DNA of 7,064 nt from contig JAKSBO010000268.1 of the NCBI GenBank assembly GCA_022361095.1, positions 1-7,064 on the forward strand, given 5' to 3'. The notes beneath the pieces were generated by a model. It was not told the origin of the DNA, searched no databases, and saw nothing but the letters and a program-made list of their open reading frames with translations. Of this stretch, positions 1 to 5,478 are shown piece after piece. The first letter of the stretch is position 1, and each line of letters opens with the position of its first letter. The DNA is from Desulfobacterales bacterium (GTDB taxonomy: Bacteria > Desulfobacterota > Desulfobacteria > Desulfobacterales > Desulfobacteraceae). The position numbers and the translations under genes were made by a program.

Positions 1-259
1 TCAAATTTTTGACCAAAGCGGTGTCATTGCCCAGTTGGCTGCTGCCGAACAGCTTAATATCATACCTGCCCTGGGTGTATTCGGAAACCAGCTTAGAAAA
101 CTTATCAGCCGTAATAAAATAAGGGTCTTTTTCGTTGGCCGCTGTAACAAAGCCGAGCTTAAGCTGGGCAGGCCCGGCAAATGCTGTACAAATCCCAACA
201 ACTGCCATTGCCAGCCAGCAGCAGACACTTATCATTCCCACTTTGTACTTTGCGTTCAT
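1..259 (-). CDS. TRAP transporter substrate-binding protein (DctP family), N-terminal part
   Basis: This is the first 86 codons of a periplasmic solute receptor; the rest lies beyond the left edge. It would bind an organic acid in the periplasm and hand it to TRAP membrane subunits, none of which are visible here. The sequence begins with a signal peptide (MNAKYKV, then a hydrophobic stretch, then AFA before GPAQ, a likely cleavage site). The mature start follows the DctP pattern: LKLGFVTAANEKDPYF, then a helix with F-x-x-L-V-x-E-Y-T-x-G-R-Y-D-I-K-L-F, then SSQLGNDTALVKNL. Three consecutive ATGs occur (265, 262, 259). The AGAGGAGT motif at 266-273 is correctly spaced (about 7 nt) only for the last, so 259 is chosen. 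It starts about 37 bp after the regulator/hydrolase stop, so the two probably share an operon. The substrate-contacting Arg of the family is not in this fragment, so the ligand cannot be read; the neighbouring lactone hydrolase suggests a sugar acid or aromatic carboxylate. Confidence 0.88.
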   Translation of the reverse strand, partial: MNAKYKVGMISVCCWLAMAVVGICTAFAGPAQLKLGFVTAANEKDPYFITADKFSKLVSEYTQGRYDIKLFGSSQLGNDTALVKNL

Positions 260-296
260 CATCATACTCCTCTTTTTGTTTAACGGTGAATTCCAG

Positions 297-1190
297 TTAT
301 AAAAGTGGCCCGAACTCATAGAGCCTGGCCGGATTTGTCACAAGGATCTTGTTTCTGATCTCTTCATCCGGTGCCCACTGTGCCAGCAGATCCAGCAAAT
401 CAGCATCCTTGGGCATGGGCACGTTAATGCAGGGATGGGGCCAGTCTGTGGCCCAGACAACACGGTCCGGATTGGTTTCAATAATCTTTCTTGCAAATGC
501 GCCGGTATCTTCGTAGGGCGGCATCGTACAGCCGGAGATCCGGTAGGCACCTGACACCTTGACCCACGCCCTGCCCCCTTCAAGAATTCGCAGCATTTTT
601 TTAAATCCGGGATGGTCTACCCCTAAAGACGCAGGCATATGGCCCATGTGGTCAAAGACCACATCCACGGGCAGTTTGGCCAGGGTATCCAGGTCCGAAA
701 ATTCGGAAACATCCACCAGCATCTGCAGGTGCCAGCCAAAGGGGGCAATCTTTTCAGCCAGTTTTTTCACATCAGAGACCTCAATTCCGCTTTTGAACAG
801 CAGGTTGATCCGCACCCCCCTGGCCCCCATCTCGTGCATTCGCTCCATCTCTTTAACATCAATATTCTCATCGACCACCACCACCGCCCTGAAATTTTCA
901 CCGCCCTGGCGGATGGCGTCCAATGTGGCCCGGTTGTCTGTCCCGTAAACCGAAGGCTGGACAATAACGGCCCGTTCCAGCCCAAGGGCACTGAGCACCT
1001 CTTTGTAACTTGTCAAAGAAGCGTCCGGCGGGGTATAGGATCTGTGCGGTGTATAGGGATAGCGGCTCCGGGGCCCCAAAATATGGGCATGGCAGTCGCA
1101 TGCCCCCCGCGGCACCACAAGCTTTGGCGTACCGGGATTCGGGTCTGGTTCCGCACAGGTAGGTATATATGAGTCTCCAATCAATGTCAT
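297..1190 (-). CDS. Possible internally initiated stand-alone amidohydrolase
   Basis: This is the enzyme half of the fused frame, starting at M251 of the fusion (297 residues). GGGAGGAGAG lies 8 nt before the ATG at 1190, a spacing and strength typical of a true gene start. The 297-residue product is about the normal length for a free LigI/COG3618 protein, and its first residues (MTLIGDSYIPT) precede the barrel start CDCHAH by about 30 residues, as free family members do. The regulator domain also ends at the usual FCD position a few residues earlier. I infer that free enzyme is made in addition to, or instead of, the fusion. The sequence cannot show the ratio. Confidence 0.5.
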   Translation of the reverse strand: MTLIGDSYIPTCAEPDPNPGTPKLVVPRGACDCHAHILGPRSRYPYTPHRSYTPPDASLTSYKEVLSALGLERAVIVQPSVYGTDNRATLDAIRQGGENFRAVVVVDENIDVKEMERMHEMGARGVRINLLFKSGIEVSDVKKLAEKIAPFGWHLQMLVDVSEFSDLDTLAKLPVDVVFDHMGHMPASLGVDHPGFKKMLRILEGGRAWVKVSGAYRISGCTMPPYEDTGAFARKIIETNPDRVVWATDWPHPCINVPMPKDADLLDLLAQWAPDEEIRNKILVTNPARLYEFGPLL

Positions 1191-1940
1191 TCTGCTCTCC
1201 TCCCATCCCTGCAAACCTCTGAGGCCAAGGCGGCTTGCAGAGCGCAGGATATGATACCAGGCTGCCCGCCGGGCTTTATCGGGATCGCCCAGCCGGATGG
1301 CCTCATAAATTTCTTCATATTCCCTTAAAATTTTTCCGGCAGCTCGAGAGCCCTTAGAAATTTCAGGCGTTTCAAAGGCCAGACTTGTCCGAATACGGTG
1401 GGATAAAAACTGGATAAAATCACAATAGTGTTTGTTATGGGTCGCTTCGGCTACCACCCGGTGGAACTGAGCCTCAAGTTCGAAAAAATCTTTTTCGGCA
1501 TCTATGGTTTGTTTCATTTTTTCAAGGACACCCATAAGCTCACACAACTGTTCATGGGATCTTCTGCGGGCAGCCATGGCAGCCCCGCCCACTTGCATCT
1601 CTATACGCAACTCCATGACGGCACGCAGGTCTTCAAGGGTTGCCAGCTCCTTTGAATCAATTTTAAACGCTTTGAATTCAAAATCAGGGGAAACAAAAGC
1701 GCCTTTGCCCTGCTGGGTTTCCACATATCCGTCCTGGCGCAGGCTGGCAATCGCTTCGCGCACCGCAGTCCTGCTGACCCCGAATTCCACTGCGATCCGG
1801 GCCTCACTGGGCAGTTTGCTTCCAGGGGGAAAAACCCCCTCCCTGATTTTCTTGGAAATCTGAATGGCAATTTGCGCAGGAAGGCGCCTGGGGCGAGAAA
1901 GCGTACTGAAATTATTTTTTTCCATTTTTTTTTCCGCCAT
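297..1940 (-). CDS. GntR/FadR-family regulator fused to LigI-like amidohydrolase (COG3618)
   Basis: One 547-residue open frame holds two normally separate proteins. Residues about 20-85 are a GntR winged helix-turn-helix (SKLPSEARIAVEFGVSRTAV, then the wing GKGAFVSP). Residues about 100-235 are an all-helical FCD ligand domain. Residues 251-547 are a complete amidohydrolase of the 2-pyrone-4,6-dicarboxylate lactonase type: H-x-H in CDCHAHILGP (H284, H286), VQPSVYGTDN (328-336), GVRINLL (376-381), DHMGH (430-434) and ATDWPHP with D499. By family knowledge this fold hydrolyses or isomerises lactones (LigI, D-galactarolactone isomerase), and the sequence alone does not choose between them. The start at 1940 is preferred over the longer ATG at 1991 because AAAGGAGGTG lies about 8-10 nt ahead of it and because a putative operator overlaps 1991. 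In the FCD domain the usual Asp of DxxFH is E156 and the usual His of EHxxI is Y208, while H160 and H230 remain, so metal binding is doubtful. The likely role is a self-regulated catabolic operon with the TRAP receptor. The fusion could be real or a recent stop-codon loss. Confidence 0.9.
   Translation of the reverse strand: MAEKKMEKNNFSTLSRPRRLPAQIAIQISKKIREGVFPPGSKLPSEARIAVEFGVSRTAVREAIASLRQDGYVETQQGKGAFVSPDFEFKAFKIDSKELATLEDLRAVMELRIEMQVGGAAMAARRRSHEQLCELMGVLEKMKQTIDAEKDFFELEAQFHRVVAEATHNKHYCDFIQFLSHRIRTSLAFETPEISKGSRAAGKILREYEEIYEAIRLGDPDKARRAAWYHILRSASRLGLRGLQGWEESRMTLIGDSYIPTCAEPDPNPGTPKLVVPRGACDCHAHILGPRSRYPYTPHRSYTPPDASLTSYKEVLSALGLERAVIVQPSVYGTDNRATLDAIRQGGENFRAVVVVDENIDVKEMERMHEMGARGVRINLLFKSGIEVSDVKKLAEKIAPFGWHLQMLVDVSEFSDLDTLAKLPVDVVFDHMGHMPASLGVDHPGFKKMLRILEGGRAWVKVSGAYRISGCTMPPYEDTGAFARKIIETNPDRVVWATDWPHPCINVPMPKDADLLDLLAQWAPDEEIRNKILVTNPARLYEFGPLL
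1196..1204 (-). promoter_or_regulatory. Internal Shine-Dalgarno inside the fused frame
   Basis: Read on the minus strand this is GGGAGGAGA, then GCAGA, then ATG at 1190. The same bases are translated in the upstream frame as W-E-E-S-R, which forms the join between the FCD domain and the hydrolase. This suggests that the two genes were once separate and closely spaced, and that the regulator lost its stop codon. Confidence 0.6.
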
Positions 1941-1984
1941 GGCGTTTCCACCTCCTTTACCATAACCGATTATCATGTTGTCCG

Positions 1985-1995
1985 TTGTCATACAA
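1985..1995. promoter_or_regulatory. Putative FadR/GntR operator TTGTCATACAA
   Basis: The 11-bp sequence TTGT-CAT-ACAA is a perfect dyad and fits the TNGTNNNACNA pattern known for FadR-subfamily GntR regulators. A further TTGT (1997-2000) follows ACAA, giving three alternating half-sites. It lies 45 bp upstream of the chosen regulator start, so autoregulation is the simplest reading. Binding is inferred. Confidence 0.5.
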
Positions 1996-2003
1996 GTTGT
2001 TTT

Positions 2004-2082
2004 TTAAGGGAGCCTGTAATAATTAGAATTTTATTGCGCCTCGAACTCAAACCAAAATTCTAATTATTACAGGTGGCCTTAA
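2004..2082. repeat. Long inverted repeat (20-bp perfect arms) upstream of the regulator
   Basis: The left arm 2013-2032 (CCTGTAATAATTAG...) is the exact reverse complement of the right arm 2054-2073, with a 21-bp loop. After three mismatched pairs, pairing resumes for six more (2004-2009 with 2077-2082). The arms are AT-rich. It could be a cruciform or operator for a dimeric regulator, a leader hairpin in the regulator transcript, or a remnant of a small mobile element. The sequence after the right arm is T-rich (2081-2105), so it could also weakly stop rightward transcription. Confidence 0.85.
2028..2055 (-). promoter_or_regulatory. Candidate sigma-70 promoter of the regulator operon
   Basis: On the minus strand TTGGTT (2055-2050), a 16-bp spacer and TAAAAT (2033-2028) make a weak -35/-10 pair. 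Transcription would begin near 2021, placing the TTGTCATACAA operator about 25-35 bp downstream. The element spans the loop of the large inverted repeat. No better pair was seen upstream of 1940. Confidence 0.25.
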
Positions 2083-2230
2083 TTTTCTATTTATTTTATT
2101 TTCTCCCTTGGGGGCAGGCCATCAACTGCGGACCCTAACGTTGCCGGGATTGTAACCGGTCCTCAATTGTTATAAAAACCGATTTTCATATGAGGATTGA
2201 CGGATTGACAAAAATGAGGTTCCTGCCCTA

Positions 2231-2339
2231 CGAAAGATAGGTGTGCACCCCACGAAAAAATGTTTTTTTGCGAAAAAAACTCCTAATTTTAACGAAAACC
2301 CGATGTACTGCGAAAATTTTCCCACCCTACGAAAAAAAC
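2231..2339. repeat. Six CGAAA(A) motifs at about 20-bp intervals (phased A-tracts)
   Basis: CGAAA starts at 2231, 2253, 2271, 2293, 2311 and 2330, with spacings of 22, 18, 22, 18 and 19 bp. Five of the six run to four or more A. The first and last share the 10-mer CCCTACGAAA (2226-2235 and 2325-2334). A weaker TGAAAA at 2350 continues the series. A-tracts spaced near two helical turns are a known cause of intrinsic DNA bending. The function here is not known. Confidence 0.6.
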
Positions 2340-2383
2340 GCAAACCACCTGAAAAGCCCCTTACGCCTAAAGCCCTAAAACAC

Positions 2384-2412
2384 TTGACAGTCGGACCTTT
2401 AACGACTCTATT
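2384..2412 (+). promoter_or_regulatory. Candidate sigma-70 promoter downstream of the phased A-tracts
   Basis: A perfect TTGACA (2384-2389) is followed after 17 bp by TCTATT (2407-2412, four of six matches). It lies about 45 bp beyond the last phased A-tract, an arrangement in which curved DNA can raise promoter strength. No gene with a ribosome-binding site follows within 500 bp, so any transcript would be non-coding or a very long leader. Confidence 0.35.
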
Positions 2413-2599
2413 TACCGCCCGCTAACCAAAGAACATGGGGGACGGGTTGCTTAAAAAAGGCGTACAATCTTCACTTATGAAAAACCGATTCGCTTCTAAC
2501 ACAAGGCTTTCGCGGTTTATAACCGCTATGAATTCAACAAGATATCCAAGGGGTCCGTCTTTGCCGGTTAAAATAGTTAAAGGTCTAAAATTTTTATGC

Positions 2600-2627
2600 T
2601 TGACATCCAGCCTATTCATAATATAGG
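2600..2627 (+). promoter_or_regulatory. Second TTGACA promoter-like element
   Basis: TTGACA (2600-2605) is followed after 16 bp by TATAGG (2622-2627), with other AT-rich hexamers next to it. It is a plausible but weak match. It could drive an RNA towards the symporter genes about 580 bp away. Confidence 0.25.
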
Positions 2628-2971
2628 TTTTTCTATAAATTAGTTTTTATTATTTTTTAAAAACCGTGAAACAGGCGGTTTATGGGACTTTATAACGATA
2701 TGCATCCATGAATTAACCTTCTTTTTTTGGAAGGGGTCGGATGGTATCAATGAACGAAAAAATAAAATTAATTTTGCCGGAAGGCACGAGCGGAATAAGA
2801 ATCTAAATTTATTTGAGTTGCGGTACCAATGGCTTTTAAAACCCGGCCTTAATGTTAGTGTAAGATTTTCTCTACTTTTAAAGCAATAATTCCACCGAAA
2901 TTTGGTGGGGGTAAATATTGTAAAACAAAGAAGCATAGTACGAGAATCTCAACCAAAAAGAAGGAGGGGAG

Positions 2972-3091
2972 ATGGAAGGTACAATCAGCAGTAGCCGTAA
3001 TCATCGAATCATTTTTTTTAAACCTCAAACAGAACTTTTCTCAAAGGCAGCGTTCGCATCATCGTTATCCGTTTTACCGGTTGAACTGTAG
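2972..3091 (+). CDS. Possible 39-residue leader ORF
   Basis: The frame begins MEGTISSSRNHRIIFFK and ends LPVEL before TAG. Its support is AAGGAGGGGAG immediately before the ATG (about 4 nt from AGGAGG), the strongest ribosome-binding site in the long spacer. It lies about 120 bp upstream of the DUF485 gene on the same strand. It has no membrane segment and I recognise no family. It could be a leader peptide, a small protein or chance. Codon content is too short to judge. Confidence 0.3.
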   Translation: MEGTISSSRNHRIIFFKPQTELFSKAAFASSLSVLPVEL

Positions 3092-3116
3092 TTGTTTCGT
3101 ATCCTGTTGAAGTAGA

Positions 3117-3146
3117 TTGAAGAAAGTACGTCAAAACTAGGATATT
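3117..3146 (+). promoter_or_regulatory. Weak candidate promoter of the symporter operon
   Basis: TTGAAG (3117-3122) and GATATT (3141-3146), 18 bp apart, are the best -35/-10 pair close to the DUF485 start, leaving a leader of about 57 nt. A TTGT-CA-ACAA dyad (3147-3156) follows directly and could be a repressor site, although its two-base centre does not fit the GntR pattern. Confidence 0.25.
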
Positions 3147-3209
3147 TTGTCAACAAACACAAATATCCGAAAACTTAACTAAACGTTACTTTATTTAAGG
3201 AGAAAACCT

Positions 3210-3494
3210 ATGGCACACGGACCTTCAACTGATTGGGGAGAGGACAAGGCGATTGGCTTTAAAACTAAGCTTGGTTTGTGGTTATTTCTTGTTTACGTAT
3301 TGGTCTACGTCGGATTTATCTGGATAAACGTTGCCAGTCCAAAAACAATGGCAACCATCGTTTTTGCCGGTCAAAATCTGGCAGTTGTGTACGGTTTTGG
3401 CCTGATCATTCTGGCCTTCGTAATGGGAATCATTTACGATATTCTTTGCAGCAACAAGGAAAATGAACTGAATGAGGAGGATTCTGACAAATGA
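3210..3494 (+). CDS. DUF485 family small membrane protein (ActP partner)
   Basis: This 94-residue protein has two membrane helices, at about 22-42 (LGLWLFLVYVLVYVGFIWIN) and about 56-79, and a highly charged C-terminal tail (SNKENELNEEDSDK). The segment GQNLAVVYGFGLII (54-67) is typical of DUF485 proteins, which in many bacteria sit directly ahead of an ActP-type symporter, as yjcH does before actP in E. coli. The start has AAGGAG 7 nt upstream. The stop overlaps the next start as ATGA, so translation is coupled and roughly equal amounts of the two proteins are expected. It is probably an accessory subunit in the inner membrane; its biochemical role is not established. Confidence 0.9.
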   Translation: MAHGPSTDWGEDKAIGFKTKLGLWLFLVYVLVYVGFIWINVASPKTMATIVFAGQNLAVVYGFGLIILAFVMGIIYDILCSNKENELNEEDSDK

Positions 3495-5410
3495 TATATA
3501 ATGCATCCCCGTTCGCTGTCGCAATGTTCGTAGCTTTTGTACTTGGTGTGCTCTGGCTGTCATCTTATTTTGCAAAAAAAACCACGACGTCAAAAGGGTA
3601 TTATGCTGCCGGTGGAGATATCCACTGGGGCGTAAACGGCATTGCATTCGCAGGCGATTATCTTTCAGCCGCGTCGTTCCTTGGTATCTGCGGCATGATC
3701 GCATTCAGCGGATACGACGGATTTTTATACTCCATCGGTTACCTTGCCGGATGGGTCGTTGCGCTGTTTATTGTGGCCGAGCCGATGAAACGTCTTGGTA
3801 AATACACATTTACAGACGCGCTTAATAATAAATACAATTCACGGGGCATCCACCTGACTTCGGCCATCAGCACGCTGATCGTCTCTTTATGTTATCTTGT
3901 ACCTCAGATGGTGGGCGCAGGCAGTCTTGTTACGCCACTGCTCGGCATGCCCCATTACGTAGGGGTTATCCTTGTCGGCGCCATCGTTATTTTCATTGTC
4001 GCAACGGCAGGAATGGCATCCACCACTTACGTTCAATTCATAAAAGGCGGTTTGTTGATCGTTGCGTCATCTGCTCTTTCAATTGCCATATTTATGCATG
4101 GCATCAAAACCCAGCCTTCTGAAGATTATCATAAATTTCAAACCATAAATGCCACTGTGATCAACGGAGAGGTTACGGCAATTGACAACTATGAATACCA
4201 GATTGCCGGGGCTCATAATGATGCCAAGGGGCATTATGTAAAATTAAACAAAGAGGGCGTAAATACTTGGTGGCGTTTGGTCGAGAAAGATGGAAATACT
4301 TACCTTGATGAAACGCTTACGGTGGTCAATACGAAAGACGGCCAAGTACTTTACAATGGCGAGCCAAAGGAAGCTGAAAAATTCTTCCAGGTCGGCCACG
4401 CAAGCAAACTCGTCGTTGATGGAGAAGAGGTTACGGAAACAGGGAGCGTCAGCCCATTTAAATTTCTGACAACAATAGAAGAAAGCACGATTGTCCGCTT
4501 CGGCAAGGTGATTTTCATGGACCAGGGCGACAAAGTACAACTCTGGTATCAAAATCCGACATCGGGTCAGGATATTATGAGGCCCGGATTAAGATTCAAG
4601 GTCGATAAGGGTTCAACCTTTATGTCCAAGCTTGATTTTGTCTCCCTTATGATCGCACTGTTCTTCGGCACCTCGGCCCTGCCCCATATTCTGATCAGAT
4701 ATTATACGGTACCCAGCCCAAAGGCCGCTCGTAAGTCAACGATCCTTGCCATCGCAGCGATTGGTTTCTTTTATGTCCTTACCCTTTTCATGGGGCTGGG
4801 TGCAATGGTTACCGGTGTACTTGATGTGCAGAGCAGTAACATGGCCGGACCGCTTCTGGCTAAATTTTTCGGTATTGCATTATTCTCCGTAATATCGGCC
4901 ATCGCCTTTGCAACGGTTCTCGGTACGGTAGCCGGGCTTATTGTGGCGGCATCCGGTGCGGTTGCCCATGACCTGATTGCCAACTATTTCGGCATTCCGT
5001 TGACCGATAAGGGCCAGGTAAAAGCGGGGAAGATCGCGGCCGTCGTGGTTGGGGTGTTTGCCATATTGCTGGGGATCGCCTTCAAGGGCATAAATGTATC
5101 ATTTCTCGTGGGGCTGGCTTTTGCGGTTGCCGCATCAGCAAACCTGCCGGCAATTTTAATGATGCTGTTCTGGAAGAAAACGACGGCAAAGGGCATTTCC
5201 GCATCCATCGTAGTGGGTATCATAAGCGCTATGACAATTATTTTACTGTCACCCAAGACCTTTACAGTGTATGGGCTGCCTGCTGAAAATGCTCCGATAG
5301 CCATGAACAATCCTGGTATAATATCAATACCGCTTGCCTTTATCACGCTGATTGTTGTGTCTTTAATGACCCAGAAAAAAGAAGTTACCCAAGAAAAACA
5401 TATTGCATAA
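3491..5410 (+). CDS. actP: Cation/acetate symporter, SSS family, with enlarged hydrophilic loop
   Basis: This 639-residue solute:sodium symporter shares the diagnostic ActP blocks: FAGDYLSAASFLGI (53-66), YDGFLYSIGYLAGW (75-88), LVPQMVGAGSLV (136-147), TTYVQFIKGGLL (178-189), LPHILIRYYTVPSPKAARKS (397-416) and AFATVLGTVAGLIVAASGAV (472-491). It probably imports acetate or another short monocarboxylate with a cation across the inner membrane. E. coli ActP is about 550 residues. The extra length is a polar segment at about 206-378 between the sixth and seventh helices, where ActP has only about 50 residues. With the family's outward N-terminus, this loop would face the periplasm. GAGGAGG lies 10 nt before the start, inside the end of the DUF485 gene, and the two genes overlap by ATGA. 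The exact substrate (acetate, propionate, pyruvate or lactate) is not fixed by sequence. Confidence 0.9.
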   Translation: MIYNASPFAVAMFVAFVLGVLWLSSYFAKKTTTSKGYYAAGGDIHWGVNGIAFAGDYLSAASFLGICGMIAFSGYDGFLYSIGYLAGWVVALFIVAEPMKRLGKYTFTDALNNKYNSRGIHLTSAISTLIVSLCYLVPQMVGAGSLVTPLLGMPHYVGVILVGAIVIFIVATAGMASTTYVQFIKGGLLIVASSALSIAIFMHGIKTQPSEDYHKFQTINATVINGEVTAIDNYEYQIAGAHNDAKGHYVKLNKEGVNTWWRLVEKDGNTYLDETLTVVNTKDGQVLYNGEPKEAEKFFQVGHASKLVVDGEEVTETGSVSPFKFLTTIEESTIVRFGKVIFMDQGDKVQLWYQNPTSGQDIMRPGLRFKVDKGSTFMSKLDFVSLMIALFFGTSALPHILIRYYTVPSPKAARKSTILAIAAIGFFYVLTLFMGLGAMVTGVLDVQSSNMAGPLLAKFFGIALFSVISAIAFATVLGTVAGLIVAASGAVAHDLIANYFGIPLTDKGQVKAGKIAAVVVGVFAILLGIAFKGINVSFLVGLAFAVAASANLPAILMMLFWKKTTAKGISASIVVGIISAMTIILLSPKTFTVYGLPAENAPIAMNNPGIISIPLAFITLIVVSLMTQKKEVTQEKHIA

Positions 5411-5420
5411 TGTAAACGCC

Positions 5421-5451
5421 TAAAAAGGAGAGGATATAATAAAAAGGAGAG
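5421..5451 (+). repeat. 12-bp direct repeat overlapping the terminator
   Basis: TAAAAAGGAGAG occurs at 5421-5432 and again at 5440-5451, where it is part of the terminator left arm. Either copy could pair with the right arm, so two alternative hairpins exist. Both copies look like Shine-Dalgarno sites, but no ORF follows. Confidence 0.6.
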
Positions 5452-5478
5452 CGTTTAGAAAAGCTCTCCTTTTTATTA
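5437..5478 (+). terminator. Strong intrinsic terminator after the symporter
   Basis: Arms 5437-5452 and 5463-5478 are perfect 16-bp reverse complements (GGAGAGC / GCTCTCC core flanked by A5/T5) around a 10-nt loop. The stem has GC pairs at the loop end and A-U pairs at the base, and can work in both directions. It begins 27 bp after the symporter stop, so the DUF485-symporter operon ends here. Confidence 0.85.

Larger units (their letters stand above)
1996..3209. other. Long intergenic region without a convincing long gene
   Basis: About 1.2 kb separates the leftward regulator operon from the rightward symporter operon. Open frames here are short, lack ribosome-binding sites and show no family resemblance, except for one 39-codon candidate at 2972. 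Contents seen are the long inverted repeat (2004-2082), a tandem GGATTGAC pair (2194-2209), the phased CGAAA series (2231-2339), promoter-like pairs at 2384-2412 and 2600-2627, small hairpins at 2512-2526 (GCGGTT-TAT-AACCGC), 2661-2681 (AAACCG/CGGTTT) and 2892-2908 (CCACC/GGTGG), and the symporter leader. The size is large for two divergent operons and leaves room for an unannotated small RNA or a decayed insertion. Confidence 0.7.

Noticed and set aside
639..1172. 177-codon plus-strand ORF opposite the amidohydrolase
   Set aside because: It is antisense to a well-supported gene, its His/Pro-rich content mirrors the real frame, and it has no family pattern.
1941..1991. Longer start of the fused gene at 1991 (adds MTTDNMIIGYGKGGGNA)
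   Set aside because: The added residues translate the ribosome-binding site and part of the operator-like dyad; the start at 1940 has the AAAGGAGGTG signal.
2231..2339. CRISPR array reading of the CGAAA repeats
   Set aside because: The repeated unit is only 5-10 bp with about 20-bp spacing, far too short for CRISPR repeats and spacers.
2422..2619. 65-codon minus-strand ORF (MNRLDVKHKNFRPL...) and its 63-codon plus-strand counterpart at 2435-2626
   Set aside because: Neither has a ribosome-binding site, the frames overlap on opposite strands, and I recognise no family. It might be a transposase remnant, but nothing in the sequence shows this.
2892..2908. Hairpin CCACCGAAATTTGGTGG as a terminator
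   Set aside because: No T-run follows on either strand, and no gene ends nearby.
2640..2936. 98-codon minus-strand ORF in the long spacer
   Set aside because: Composition is rich in F, K, N and R as expected from AT-rich non-coding DNA, with no ribosome-binding site and no recognisable motif.
3147..3156. TTGTCAACAA as a second FadR operator before the symporter operon
   Set aside because: The half-sites are separated by two bases, not three, so it does not fit TNGTNNNACNA.
3282..3704. 140-codon minus-strand ORF across the DUF485/symporter junction
   Set aside because: It is antisense to two recognised genes, with no family resemblance.
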